From assembly GCF_012241385.1 (NCBI RefSeq), contig NZ_JAAVXB010000011.1, positions 1-64,000 on the forward strand: DNA of 64,000 nucleotides. Direction: 5' to 3'. The stretch is from Solimonas marina (lineage in GTDB: Bacteria; Pseudomonadota; Gammaproteobacteria; Nevskiales; Nevskiaceae). Shown in pieces: positions 1 through 7,351 of the stretch; the stretch's first letter is position 1, and each line of letters begins with the position of its first letter. Made by a program: the position numbers and the translations under genes. The notes under the pieces are model-generated. The model was not told the DNA's origin. It saw only the letters and a program-made list of their open reading frames with translations, and made no database searches.

Positions 1-662
1 CCGATCGCGGTGAGGGCGTGGTAGATGCCCCAGACCGTGCCGAACAGACCGACGAACGGCGCCGTCGAACCCACCGTTGCGAGAACCGCCAGGCCGCCCT
101 GCAGCCGCGACTGAATCTCCTCGACCGCGCGGTTGATGCTCATCGTGATCCAGCTGTTGAGATCGATCTGCTCGACCATCGTGCCTTCGTGATGCTGGCT
201 GGCAGCGATGCCGCGGTCGGCGATGTACCAGAACGGCGTCCCGGCCTTCAGCATCGCCACGCCGTCCGTCGCCGAACGACTCGACCAGAATTTGTCGTTG
301 GCATCCTTCGCCTGGCTATAAACCTTTTGCTGTTCGATCAGCTTCATGATCATGATGTACCAGGTCGACGCCGACATGATCAGCATGATGATCAGCACGC
401 CGCGCGCGACGAAGTCGCCCTGCGCCCACAGCGCCGACAGGCCGTAGGGGTTGTTCACCTCCGCCATCTTGTTGCCGTCGGGTGCGGTGCCGGCGTCTTC
501 CGCCGGGGCCGGGGCCGACATGTCGTCAGCCGGGACGGCGGCCGGCGCCGCCATCGGGTCCGCCGGCGGCGTCGAACTGTCCTGCGCGTATGCCGGCAAC
601 GCCGCCGTCATCAGCAGCAGACCAACGGCGGCAAGCGCCTTGCAAGAATCCTTAAACGACAT
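1..662 (-). CDS. exbB: ExbB/TolQ-type proton channel subunit, 3' end outside the window
   Basis: Inner-membrane subunit of the TonB-ExbB-ExbD motor, which feeds proton-motive force to TonB. Translation from the ATG at 662 gives a signal-peptide-like start (MSFKDSCKALAAVGLLLMTA ending near AYA-QD), then a Pro/Ala-rich linker. A membrane segment follows (GVLIILMIMSAST), and the last residues in the window carry the family signature GSTAPFVGLFGTVWGIYHAL. About 220 codons are visible; the C-terminal membrane helices and any exbD are cut off. A cleavable N-terminal extension is typical of the longer ExbB forms. It lies 107 bp after tonB on the same strand, so the two are probably cotranscribed. 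Confidence 0.92.
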   Translation of the reverse strand, partial: MSFKDSCKALAAVGLLLMTAALPAYAQDSSTPPADPMAAPAAVPADDMSAPAPAEDAGTAPDGNKMAEVNNPYGLSALWAQGDFVARGVLIIMLIMSASTWYIMIMKLIEQQKVYSQAKDANDKFWSSRSATDGVAMLKAGTPFWYIADRGIAASQHHEGTMVEQIDLNSWITMSINRAVEEIQSRLQGGLAVLATVGSTAPFVGLFGTVWGIYHALTAI

Positions 663-769
663 CGGACATCTCCAGATAAGTTGCGAAGTCTTGGGCAACA
701 AGTGGGCGTGACGGCTTCCGGCCAATCGGCTGCCGGGCTTCTTTGCGACGTTTGTTCATTAAGCGATGA

Positions 770-1378
770 TCATTCCGACCGGAACGTGTACTTCAGCGCG
801 CCCCAGGCCGGTACTTTCTGACCATCGACGATGGCCGGCTGGAACTGGCACAGGCTCAAAGCCTTGCGCGCGGCTTCGTCGAGACGCGGATACCCCGACG
901 ACGACTGAATCTTGCTGTCGGTAACACGGCCGTCGACGCCGACCTTGAGCTGCAAAACCACCGAGCCTTCCTCGCCCAGACGCTGCGAGATCGGCGGATA
1001 CTCCGGTGCGCGACAGCCCTTGCCGGTCACCTTCAGCGGGAACGACGGCGGCGCCTTCGGCGCCGGACGCGGCGGCGGGGTCGGCGCCTTGTCCTGCACG
1101 GTGATCGTGTTGGTCGACGGCGGCGTCGCGATATTGATTTCCGGCGGCGGCACGAATGGCGGCGGCGGTGTCTCGAGCTTCGGCGGCGGCGGCGGTGGCG
1201 GCTTGTCCGGCGGCGTCACCTCTTTGATGATCTTGGTCTCGATCGGCGGCGGCGGCAGTTCGATCGCCTTGCGCGCCAGTCCGTAGACCAGCGCCCAGAT
1301 GAGTACCGCATGAAAGACGATCACCGAGCCGATGCCGATCATGCGGCGGCTCTGCTTGGGTTTCTGGCCGAATTCCAT
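770..1378 (-). CDS. tonB: Energy transducer TonB
   Basis: Periplasm-spanning protein that transmits energy from ExbBD to outer-membrane TonB-dependent receptors, two of which lie in this window. The 202 residues show a short basic N terminus, one membrane helix (about residues 13-36) and a long proline-rich stretch with runs such as PPPPPPP. The C-terminal TonB domain (about 115-200) contains YPPISQRLGEEGSV and ends in LKYTFRSE. The ATG has a GGAG motif about 7 nt upstream and overlaps a possible upstream stop as TGATG. exbB follows downstream. Confidence 0.93.
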   Translation of the reverse strand: MEFGQKPKQSRRMIGIGSVIVFHAVLIWALVYGLARKAIELPPPPIETKIIKEVTPPDKPPPPPPPKLETPPPPFVPPPEINIATPPSTNTITVQDKAPTPPPRPAPKAPPSFPLKVTGKGCRAPEYPPISQRLGEEGSVVLQLKVGVDGRVTDSKIQSSSGYPRLDEAARKALSLCQFQPAIVDGQKVPAWGALKYTFRSE

Positions 1379-1849
1379 CAGCCGCTCCGCCCGCCACGGC
1401 AGACGGCGCCACCGTGGCGGCCACGCCTTGCATGACGCGGCGTCGATCCAGCCGTCTCAGAAACCTTCCCGGTCTCACGATCCACTTGTTCTCCTCCGGC
1501 AACCGAATACTCGCGGTACGGCGAGTGGCCACTTTATGTTTATAGACAGCGCTGTTGGCTATATTAATCTTTTAGCGTTATCGCGCCAACATTTGCCGGG
1601 GAAACTTTAGCGCTGCCCGGGCGATACTTTCGTGACCGCGCGGCGCCAGCACAGGGAATGCGCAGGACGACGGCAAGGCCTGGCGCTTCGGCAACCGCGC
1701 CGCACACTCCCCTCGACCAAAGCAGCAAAGGTCACACCGGAAGACGACAACGGGGCCGGACTGTCGGCGCCGGCACGGATACCGCATATGCCGCGGCGGA
1801 CAAGAGATGCCGCCGCCGTGGAGTTGTCGAAGCGGCGTGCGGCGCCGGT
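1379..1849. other. Intergenic leader/promoter region of tonB
   Basis: No convincing protein gene. On the minus strand it holds a sigma70-like promoter (1561-1589), a 10-bp palindrome ACAGCGCTGT (1546-1555) near the expected start site, and a possible 35-codon leader ORF (1485 to 1378). That ORF starts with GTG, has a good GGAGGAG Shine-Dalgarno sequence and ends on the tonB start codon. I saw no clear Fur box. The 1590-1849 part shows only shadow frames. Confidence 0.5.
1561..1589 (-). promoter_or_regulatory. Sigma70-like promoter for tonB
   Basis: Read on the minus strand: TTGGCG, 17-nt spacer, TAATAT. Five of six bases match TATAAT at -10 and the first four bases fit TTGACA at -35. The start would fall inside or beside the ACAGCGCTGT palindrome at 1546-1555, a plausible operator. 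The mRNA leader would be about 175 nt. Confidence 0.5.
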
Positions 1850-2719
1850 TCAGGCCTCCGGCAAATGACGGCGCAGAAAGCCGATGACGCCCTCGTTGAA
1901 AGCATCGTTGCGATCACCGGCGACCATATGGCCGGCGCCGACGACGTCGTAGACCTCCAGGCCCTGCAGATGCCGGCGGAACTCCTCGACACCCTCCTCC
2001 GACACGATGTCGCTCTGCATGCCGCGCACCAGCAGCGTCGGCACCCGGACCCGGCCCGCGGCCTCCAGCAGCAGGGTCGCCATCTGCGGCGGTTCGGCAC
2101 GGCTGGCGCGGGTCACGAACGCGGGATCCCAATGCCAGTACAAGCGCCCATCGGCATGCCGGCGCAGGTTCTTCATCAGCCCCGACGGATCCTTCGGACG
2201 CGGCCGGTGCGCGTTGTACGCCGCCACTGCATCGGATGCGTCCTCCAGCGTCGCAAAGCCGTTCGTATGGGCGCCCATGAACGCCGCGATCTTCTCGGCG
2301 CCTTTGCGATCGACACGCGGCACGATATCGACGACGACCAGCGCGGCCGCGAGCGTTTCGCCTTTGGCCGCAGCGTCGCCACAGGCATACAGGCTCGTCG
2401 CCCCGCCCATAGACGCACCAACCAGCGCCGGCGGCGATGGCAGCGTGGCGATGATCGCGCGCAGATCGTTGGCCATTGTCGTCAGCGAATAATCGGCGTC
2501 GGGTGCCCAGCTGCTGTCGCCGTGGCCGCGCGCATCGAAGTTGATGACGTGATATCCCTGCCGCAGCAACTCGCGCATCGCTCCGCCCCAGGAGTGCCGC
2601 GTCTGACCGCCGCCGTGCATCAGGATCACGGCCGGCCGGGACGGAGCGCCACCAACGTCCGCCGCAATCTCGATACCACTCGGCATGACGTAACGGCGGG
2701 TTTCGATCTCGTGACTCAC
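1850..2719 (-). CDS. Alpha/beta-fold hydrolase
   Basis: Predicted esterase/lactonase-type hydrolase of 289 residues. Early HGGGQTRHSW matches the oxyanion-hole HGG region. The nucleophile elbow is VGASMGGATS (serine in G-A-S-M-G). NFDARGHGDS precedes it, and GAGHMVAGD near the end supplies the catalytic histidine. The GTG at 2719 is chosen because GGAGAG lies 5-8 nt upstream; extending to 2794 would add a Cys/Arg-rich, unconserved segment. It lies beside a thioesterase and a TetR gene on the same strand, pointing to acyl-ester or acyl-CoA metabolism. The substrate is not readable from the sequence. Confidence 0.85.
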   Translation of the reverse strand: MSHEIETRRYVMPSGIEIAADVGGAPSRPAVILMHGGGQTRHSWGGAMRELLRQGYHVINFDARGHGDSSWAPDADYSLTTMANDLRAIIATLPSPPALVGASMGGATSLYACGDAAAKGETLAAALVVVDIVPRVDRKGAEKIAAFMGAHTNGFATLEDASDAVAAYNAHRPRPKDPSGLMKNLRRHADGRLYWHWDPAFVTRASRAEPPQMATLLLEAAGRVRVPTLLVRGMQSDIVSEEGVEEFRRHLQGLEVYDVVGAGHMVAGDRNDAFNEGVIGFLRRHLPEA

Positions 2720-2798
2720 GCGTCTCTCCTCAATGCATCCTGATCGGTTATCCGGACATCGTCGCATGCGGGTGCCATGCCTGCATGTCGGCACCCCC

Positions 2799-3212
2799 TC
2801 ATGCGAGGATGAATTTCGTCAGACGTCCCTGCGCAATCGGCTTGTCGCCGCACCAGGCATCGGCCACCAGAAATGCGAGATTACGTCCGCGCTTGAGGAT
2901 GCGCGCCTCGAAACGCACGCGATCACCGAGTTGCGTACCACTCATCATCGAGACATGAATGTCGGCAGTGGTCGCCGATCGATCGTGCGGCAGGACGCTG
3001 AGCAGTGCGGCATAGCACGCCACGTCGAGGAAGGTGTAGCAGAACGCCGCATGCGTGCGCCCATAGACATTGATCGCTGCATCGCCAACGGAAACCTCGA
3101 AGTCCGCGCGGCCATCAGCGGCGCGCAACTCACTCATGCCGAGAAAGCGATGCAGATCTTGCTCGCGCATCGCGGCGAGCTGCGGGTGTTCGAAAGCTTC
3201 GGCACAGGTCAT
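2799..3212 (-). CDS. PaaI-type hotdog thioesterase
   Basis: A 137-residue single hotdog-fold protein, the usual size for PaaI/YdiI-like acyl-CoA thioesterases. Visible features are GRTHAAFCYTFLDVACYAAL, a central hotdog helix, and strand-rich GDRVRFEARILKRGRNLAFL followed by GKPIAQGRLT-like residues (CGDKPIAQGRLTKF). It would hydrolyse acyl-CoA esters in the cytoplasm. It sits between a TetR regulator and a hydrolase, all leftward, and opposite an acyl-CoA dehydrogenase gene set. Confidence 0.82.
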   Translation of the reverse strand: MTCAEAFEHPQLAAMREQDLHRFLGMSELRAADGRADFEVSVGDAAINVYGRTHAAFCYTFLDVACYAALLSVLPHDRSATTADIHVSMMSGTQLGDRVRFEARILKRGRNLAFLVADAWCGDKPIAQGRLTKFILA

Positions 3213-3252
3213 CGGCTTGAGTTCGTTGGAACCGAGTGGGATGGAGAGCGCG

Positions 3253-3891
3253 TCAGCAGGCAGGAGACGATCGAGAGAACAGGTCCAGCGTCTGCCGTTT
3301 CAGCAGCGCGTGCAGCTCGCGAACCGGCAATCCCGGATTGACGAGCCAGCGATAGATCAGGCCGTCGACCGTTGCGCAGAACAACTCCGCCGCCAGCACG
3401 GCATCGTGCGTCTCGTCGATGGCACCAACCTGTTGGCCACGCTCGATCCAGCGTTGTACGTCTCGACGCTGGGCCTTGTGCGCGTTGGCGACATTGGCGC
3501 GGAACTCAGCGCCCGGGTCTATGCTGGCGTAGCGCAGCTGGTACATCACGCGCATCTCGTCCGGCGCTTCCTCGATGAAGCCGTGCAGGGCGTCGATCAC
3601 CCGCAACAGCGCGACGACGCCGACCGAATCGCCGACCGCCTGCTGGACACGCGCGATCCAGTCGGCCACCACCTGGTCGTGCAGATGTCCGAGCAGGCCG
3701 GCCTTGGTGCCGAAACGATGCGTGACCAAGCCACGTGAATAACCGGCGCGCTCGCCGATCGCCGCCAGCGTCGCCGCCGACAGTCCGCCGTCGCACAGCA
3801 GTACGACCGCCGCCTCCAGCAAGCGCCGATCCGACAGCGCCGTGCGCGCTTCCTGGGTACGTCGGGTTCGTGGCGAAGGCAACTCTGGCAT
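3253..3891 (-). CDS. TetR-family transcriptional regulator
   Basis: DNA-binding repressor-type protein of 212 residues. The N-terminal helix-turn-helix is clear (LLEAAVVLLCDGGLSAATLAAIGERAGYSRGLVTHRFG, split here: AAVVLLCDGG and AGYSRGLVTHRF). The C-terminal all-helical domain would bind a ligand, likely an acyl-CoA or related acid. It is transcribed away from the kinase/acyl-CoA dehydrogenase/SDR genes with about 100 bp between starts, the usual arrangement for a local repressor. The intergenic AACTTATACTCACC region is A/T-rich; the motif TTGTTGGCAACAA (3904-3916, near-perfect dyad) is a candidate operator. Confidence 0.9.
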   Translation of the reverse strand: MPELPSPRTRRTQEARTALSDRRLLEAAVVLLCDGGLSAATLAAIGERAGYSRGLVTHRFGTKAGLLGHLHDQVVADWIARVQQAVGDSVGVVALLRVIDALHGFIEEAPDEMRVMYQLRYASIDPGAEFRANVANAHKAQRRDVQRWIERGQQVGAIDETHDAVLAAELFCATVDGLIYRWLVNPGLPVRELHALLKRQTLDLFSRSSPAC

Positions 3892-3903
3892 CGGACAATT
3901 TAC

Positions 3904-3916
3904 TTGTTGGCAACAA
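3904..3916. promoter_or_regulatory. Candidate TetR operator (dyad)
   Basis: TTGTTGGCAACAA is a perfect inverted repeat (TTGTTG-g-CAACAA with shared centre) in the gap between the divergent tetR gene and the kinase gene. It is followed directly by ACTTATACT, which could be a -10 element. Position and symmetry suggest autoregulation and control of the rightward genes; no binding is shown. Confidence 0.5.
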
Positions 3917-3993
3917 GCAACTTATACTCACCGAATAGAAATCGTCAACTGACATCGCGTTCCGTCGCGATGTGCCTAGCGCCCGGAGGAGAC

Positions 3994-5085
3994 GTGAGCG
4001 AACAGGCCGACAACGCCGCCGTGCAGCTACGCAGCGCGGCGCAGACCGTGCCGCAGGACTGGCCGCGCCTGCAGCGCTATCTCGCCGGGTACGGGCTGAC
4101 GCTCGACATCGACCCGCCACCAAGGCAGTTCGCCGGCGGCTTCGCCAATCTCAACTACTTGGTCATCATCGACGGCAACGAAGCGGTGTTGCGTCGCCCG
4201 CCGATGGGTCCGCTGCCGCCCGGCGCCTACGACATGGCACGCGAGTCGCGCATTCTCGCCGCCGTGCACCCGGCCTTCCCGCTGGCGCCGCGCGCCCTGC
4301 ATCTGTGCGAGGACCACGCGGTGCTTGGCGCGCCGTTCCAGATCAGCGAGTTCCGCCACGGCGTCTCGGTTCGCGATCAACTCCCGCCGCCATTCGTCGG
4401 TGACGCGAGCGTCGGCCAACGTCTGAGCACGATGCTGGTCGATGTCCTGGCGCAGCTGCACCGCATCGATCCGCAGGCGATCGGGCTCGGTGAGCTTGGG
4501 CGCCCACAGGGTTTTCTGTCACGTGCGGTCGAAGGCTGGATCAAACGCGCGACGCTGGCGACCGCCGACTGGGGCATGCCGCGCACCGATGCGCTGATTC
4601 GCGAACTCGGCGCCTGGATGCGCGCCAACGTCGTCCCGGATCGCCACATCGTGCTGCTGCACAACGATTACAAGCTCGACAACGTCCTGCTCGATACGCA
4701 GTCCCTGGCACCGGTCGCGGTCGTCGATTGGGATCAGGGCACGCGCGGCGACGGCCTCTTCGATCTGGCGGCGCTGCTGTCGTGGTGGGTGCAAGCAGGC
4801 GACCCGCCGGTCATGCATCAGTTGCAGCAGATGCCGACGGCGCAGCCGGGCTTCATGACGCGGCGCGAAGTCGCCGACGCCTATGCGCGCGCCACTGGCT
4901 TTGACCTGTCCGACTTCACCTTCCATCGCGTGCTGGCGATGTTCAAGACCGCCGTGATTCTTCAGCAGCTGCATCTGCGCTATCGCAGCGGCGGCACCAC
5001 CGACCCGCGCTACGCGACCTTCGCGACGATTGCCGAGGATCTGATGGGCCTCGCGCTCGACGTCTCGGCCGCACGTTTCTTCTGA
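3994..5085 (+). CDS. APH-type phosphotransferase (LvaA/ACAD10-11 kinase-domain family)
   Basis: Cytoplasmic small-molecule kinase of 363 residues with the aminoglycoside-phosphotransferase fold. The catalytic loop is LLHNDYKLDNVLLD (H-x-D-x4-N) and the metal-binding segment is VVDWDQGTRGDGLFDLA. An N-terminal FAGGFANLNYLV strand pair would be the ATP-binding part. The GTG at 3994 follows GGAGGAG closely; upstream ATG 3970 is an alternative. It ends 10 bp before an acyl-CoA dehydrogenase. In ACAD10/11 the two domains are fused, and LvaA of Pseudomonas phosphorylates 4-hydroxyacyl-CoA, so a hydroxyacyl-CoA kinase role is a reasoned inference. Confidence 0.85.
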   Translation: MSEQADNAAVQLRSAAQTVPQDWPRLQRYLAGYGLTLDIDPPPRQFAGGFANLNYLVIIDGNEAVLRRPPMGPLPPGAYDMARESRILAAVHPAFPLAPRALHLCEDHAVLGAPFQISEFRHGVSVRDQLPPPFVGDASVGQRLSTMLVDVLAQLHRIDPQAIGLGELGRPQGFLSRAVEGWIKRATLATADWGMPRTDALIRELGAWMRANVVPDRHIVLLHNDYKLDNVLLDTQSLAPVAVVDWDQGTRGDGLFDLAALLSWWVQAGDPPVMHQLQQMPTAQPGFMTRREVADAYARATGFDLSDFTFHRVLAMFKTAVILQQLHLRYRSGGTTDPRYATFATIAEDLMGLALDVSAARFF

Positions 5086-5095
5086 GCCGATCTTC

Positions 5096-6259
5096 ATGGA
5101 CTTCTCCCTTTCTCCCAAACTCGTCGAACTGCAGCAGCGCACGCGCGAGTTCATCGCCAGCGACGTCATCCCGCTCGAAAACGACGCACGACAAGGTGCG
5201 CACGGGCCGAGCGAGGCGCTGCGCGCCGAGTTGATCGAACGCGCGCGCCGCGCCGGTCTGCTGACCCCGCATGCATCGGTCGAACTCGGCGGCCTCGGTC
5301 TGACGCATATCGAAAAAGCCATCGTTTTCGAGGAGGCCGGCTATTCGCCGCTCGGACCGGTTGCCCTCAATGTGCATGCACCCGACGAAGGCAACATCCA
5401 TTTGATGGACGTGGTCGGCAGCGACGCGCAGAAGCAGCGCTGGCTCAAACCACTGGTCGAGGGCCACAGCCGTTCGTGCTTTGCGATGACCGAGCCGGAC
5501 CCCGGCGCCGGCGCCGACCCCGGCATGCTGCGCACGACCGCGGTGCGCGACGGCGACGACTACGTCATCAACGGCACCAAGTGGTTCATCACCGGCGCCG
5601 AAGGCGCAGCCTTCGCCATCATCATGGCCAAGCTCGACGACGGCGCGGCAACGATGTTTCTTGCCGACATGAACCAGCCGGGCATTCGCCTCGAACGGCT
5701 GATGGACTCGCTGGACTCGTGCTTCACCGGCGGCCACGGTGTGCTGCATTTCGAGAACCTGCGCGTCCCGGCCACTGACGTGCTCGGCGAGGTCGGCAAG
5801 GGCTTCCGCTACGCGCAGGTGCGCCTGGCGCCGGCGCGCCTGACGCATTGCATGCGCTGGCTCGGCCAGGCGCGGCGCGCGCACGATGTGGCGCTGGCCT
5901 ATGCACGCCGCCGCCAGGCCTTCGGCAAAACACTCGGCGAACACGAAGGCGTCGGCTTCATGCTCGCCGACAACGAGCTCGATCTGCAGACCGCACGGCT
6001 GTCGATCTGGCATACCGCGTGGCTGCTCGATCAGGGCCACAAGGGCAATCTCGAATCGAGCATGAGCAAGGTCTTCGTTTCCGAAGCGGCCTGGCGCATC
6101 GTCGATCGCTGCGTGCAAGTGCTCGGCGGCCAGGGCGTCACCGCCGAAACCATCGTCATGCGCATCTTCCGCGACCTGCGCGCCTTTCGAATCTACGACG
6201 GCCCCAGCGAGGTGCATCGCTGGAGCATCGCGCGCAAGCTGCTCAGCAACGCAAGCTGA
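5096..6259 (+). CDS. Acyl-CoA dehydrogenase family protein (ACAD11/LvaC-like)
   Basis: FAD enzyme of 387 residues acting on acyl-CoA or phospho-acyl-CoA. The family pattern is present: FAMTEPDPGAGADP (substrate/FAD loop), INGTKWFITGAEGA, the FAD-binding RRQAFGKTLGEHEG, and QVLGGQGVTAET. The C-terminal motif is RIYDGPSEVHRWSIARKLL. The usual catalytic Glu of the medium-chain type (YEGT) is replaced by Asp in Y-D-G-P, as in the ACAD10/11-type branch. It follows the APH-type kinase by 10 bp and precedes an SDR gene by 53 bp, so the three form an operon. Confidence 0.92.
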   Translation: MDFSLSPKLVELQQRTREFIASDVIPLENDARQGAHGPSEALRAELIERARRAGLLTPHASVELGGLGLTHIEKAIVFEEAGYSPLGPVALNVHAPDEGNIHLMDVVGSDAQKQRWLKPLVEGHSRSCFAMTEPDPGAGADPGMLRTTAVRDGDDYVINGTKWFITGAEGAAFAIIMAKLDDGAATMFLADMNQPGIRLERLMDSLDSCFTGGHGVLHFENLRVPATDVLGEVGKGFRYAQVRLAPARLTHCMRWLGQARRAHDVALAYARRRQAFGKTLGEHEGVGFMLADNELDLQTARLSIWHTAWLLDQGHKGNLESSMSKVFVSEAAWRIVDRCVQVLGGQGVTAETIVMRIFRDLRAFRIYDGPSEVHRWSIARKLLSNAS

Positions 6260-6312
6260 GTCCTGTTTCACCTGTCGTTCGATACACCATTTCCCGGAGG
6301 AGAAATCCGATC

Positions 6313-7095
6313 ATGAAACTCGATGCTTCGATTGCTGCCGTCGTCACCGGCGGCGCGTCCGGCCTCGGCGAGGCGACCGCACGCGCGCTGGCCGCCCACG
6401 GCGTCAAGGTCGCACTGTTCGACCTCAATGAAGAAAAAGGCACGGCACTGGCAAACGAGCTGGGCGGCGTGTTCTGCAAGGTCAACGTCACGTCCGACGC
6501 CGACGTCGACGCCGCATTCGCCAAGTCGCGCGCGGCGATCGGCCAGGAGCGCATCCTCGTCAACTGCGCCGGCATCGCCAACGCGATCAAGACGGCATCG
6601 CGCGCCAGGGAAGACGGCGCGATCAAGCACTTCCCGCTCGACGCCTACGAGAAGGTCATCCAGATCAACCTGATCGGCACGTTCCGCTGCATCGCCAAAT
6701 CGGCCGCCGGCATGCTGACGCTGGCACCGCTCGAGGACGGCGACCGCGGCGTCATCATCAGCACCGCCTCGGTGGCCGCACAAGACGGGCAGGTCGGACA
6801 GGCCGCGTACTCGGCATCCAAGGCGGGCGTCGCCGGCATGACGCTGCCGATTGCACGCGATCTGTCGCCCGAAGGTATTCGCGTCAACACCATTTTGCCG
6901 GGCATCTTCGCGACGCCGATGATGAAGGCGATGCCGGACAACGTGCAGGCCGCGCTTGGCGCTTCGGTGCCGTTCCCGAAACGGCTCGGCGACCCCGGCG
7001 AATATGCCTCGCTGGCACTCGAGATGTGCCGCAACGGCTATTTCAACGGCGAATGCGTGCGTCTCGACGGCGCGATTCGTATGTCGCCACGCTGA
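6313..7095 (+). CDS. Short-chain dehydrogenase (3-hydroxyacyl-CoA dehydrogenase type-2-like)
   Basis: NAD(P)-dependent oxidoreductase of 260 residues. The Rossmann motif TGGASGLGEA is at the N terminus, followed by NCAGIAN, the catalytic ISTAS serine and YSASK tyrosine/lysine, then IRVNTILPGIFATPM. Overall pattern (VTGGASGLGEAT and LDGAIRM end) is closest to HSD10/type II 3-hydroxyacyl-CoA dehydrogenases. The ATG at 6313 follows GGAGGAG by 9 nt. A much longer reading in this frame starts inside the upstream gene and is not real. In this operon it probably performs the oxidation step after the kinase/dehydrogenase pair. Confidence 0.92.
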   Translation: MKLDASIAAVVTGGASGLGEATARALAAHGVKVALFDLNEEKGTALANELGGVFCKVNVTSDADVDAAFAKSRAAIGQERILVNCAGIANAIKTASRAREDGAIKHFPLDAYEKVIQINLIGTFRCIAKSAAGMLTLAPLEDGDRGVIISTASVAAQDGQVGQAAYSASKAGVAGMTLPIARDLSPEGIRVNTILPGIFATPMMKAMPDNVQAALGASVPFPKRLGDPGEYASLALEMCRNGYFNGECVRLDGAIRMSPR

Positions 7096-7110
7096 CGCTT
7101 CGCAAAAAAA

Positions 7111-7149
7111 GTATCAGTTGATACCCGACAGGTGTCGCATCATGCGACA
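7111..7149. promoter_or_regulatory. Two consecutive inverted repeats upstream of pyc
   Basis: GTATCA-gt-TGATAC (7111-7124) is followed 8 bp later by TGTCGCA-tca-TGCGACA (7133-7149). Neither has a T-tract, so a terminator for the SDR gene is unlikely. They lie 200-240 bp before the pyruvate carboxylase start, a possible operator pair. The rest of 7150-7351 shows no gene. Confidence 0.35.
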
Positions 7150-7351
7150 TCATGTCGCTCCGCAGCGCCCCTGCGCCGACACGGGTTCGGCCAGGGGCGT
7201 TCGCACGTTAGAATCCCCCGCCTGCCCGACCGCAGGGCCGTTTTGTGCTGCGCGCATCAAAAATCTGCGCATGGCATGAACCTGGCACCGCGCCGGCCGG
7301 CATCGGCGCGAATCGTGCTGTTTTTCGAGAAGACTGATAAGGAGTCGCTGA

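Noticed and set aside
5848-6312. N-terminal extension of the SDR
   Set aside because: It lies inside the acyl-CoA dehydrogenase gene. The Rossmann start at 6313 with GGAGGAG upstream is the real beginning.
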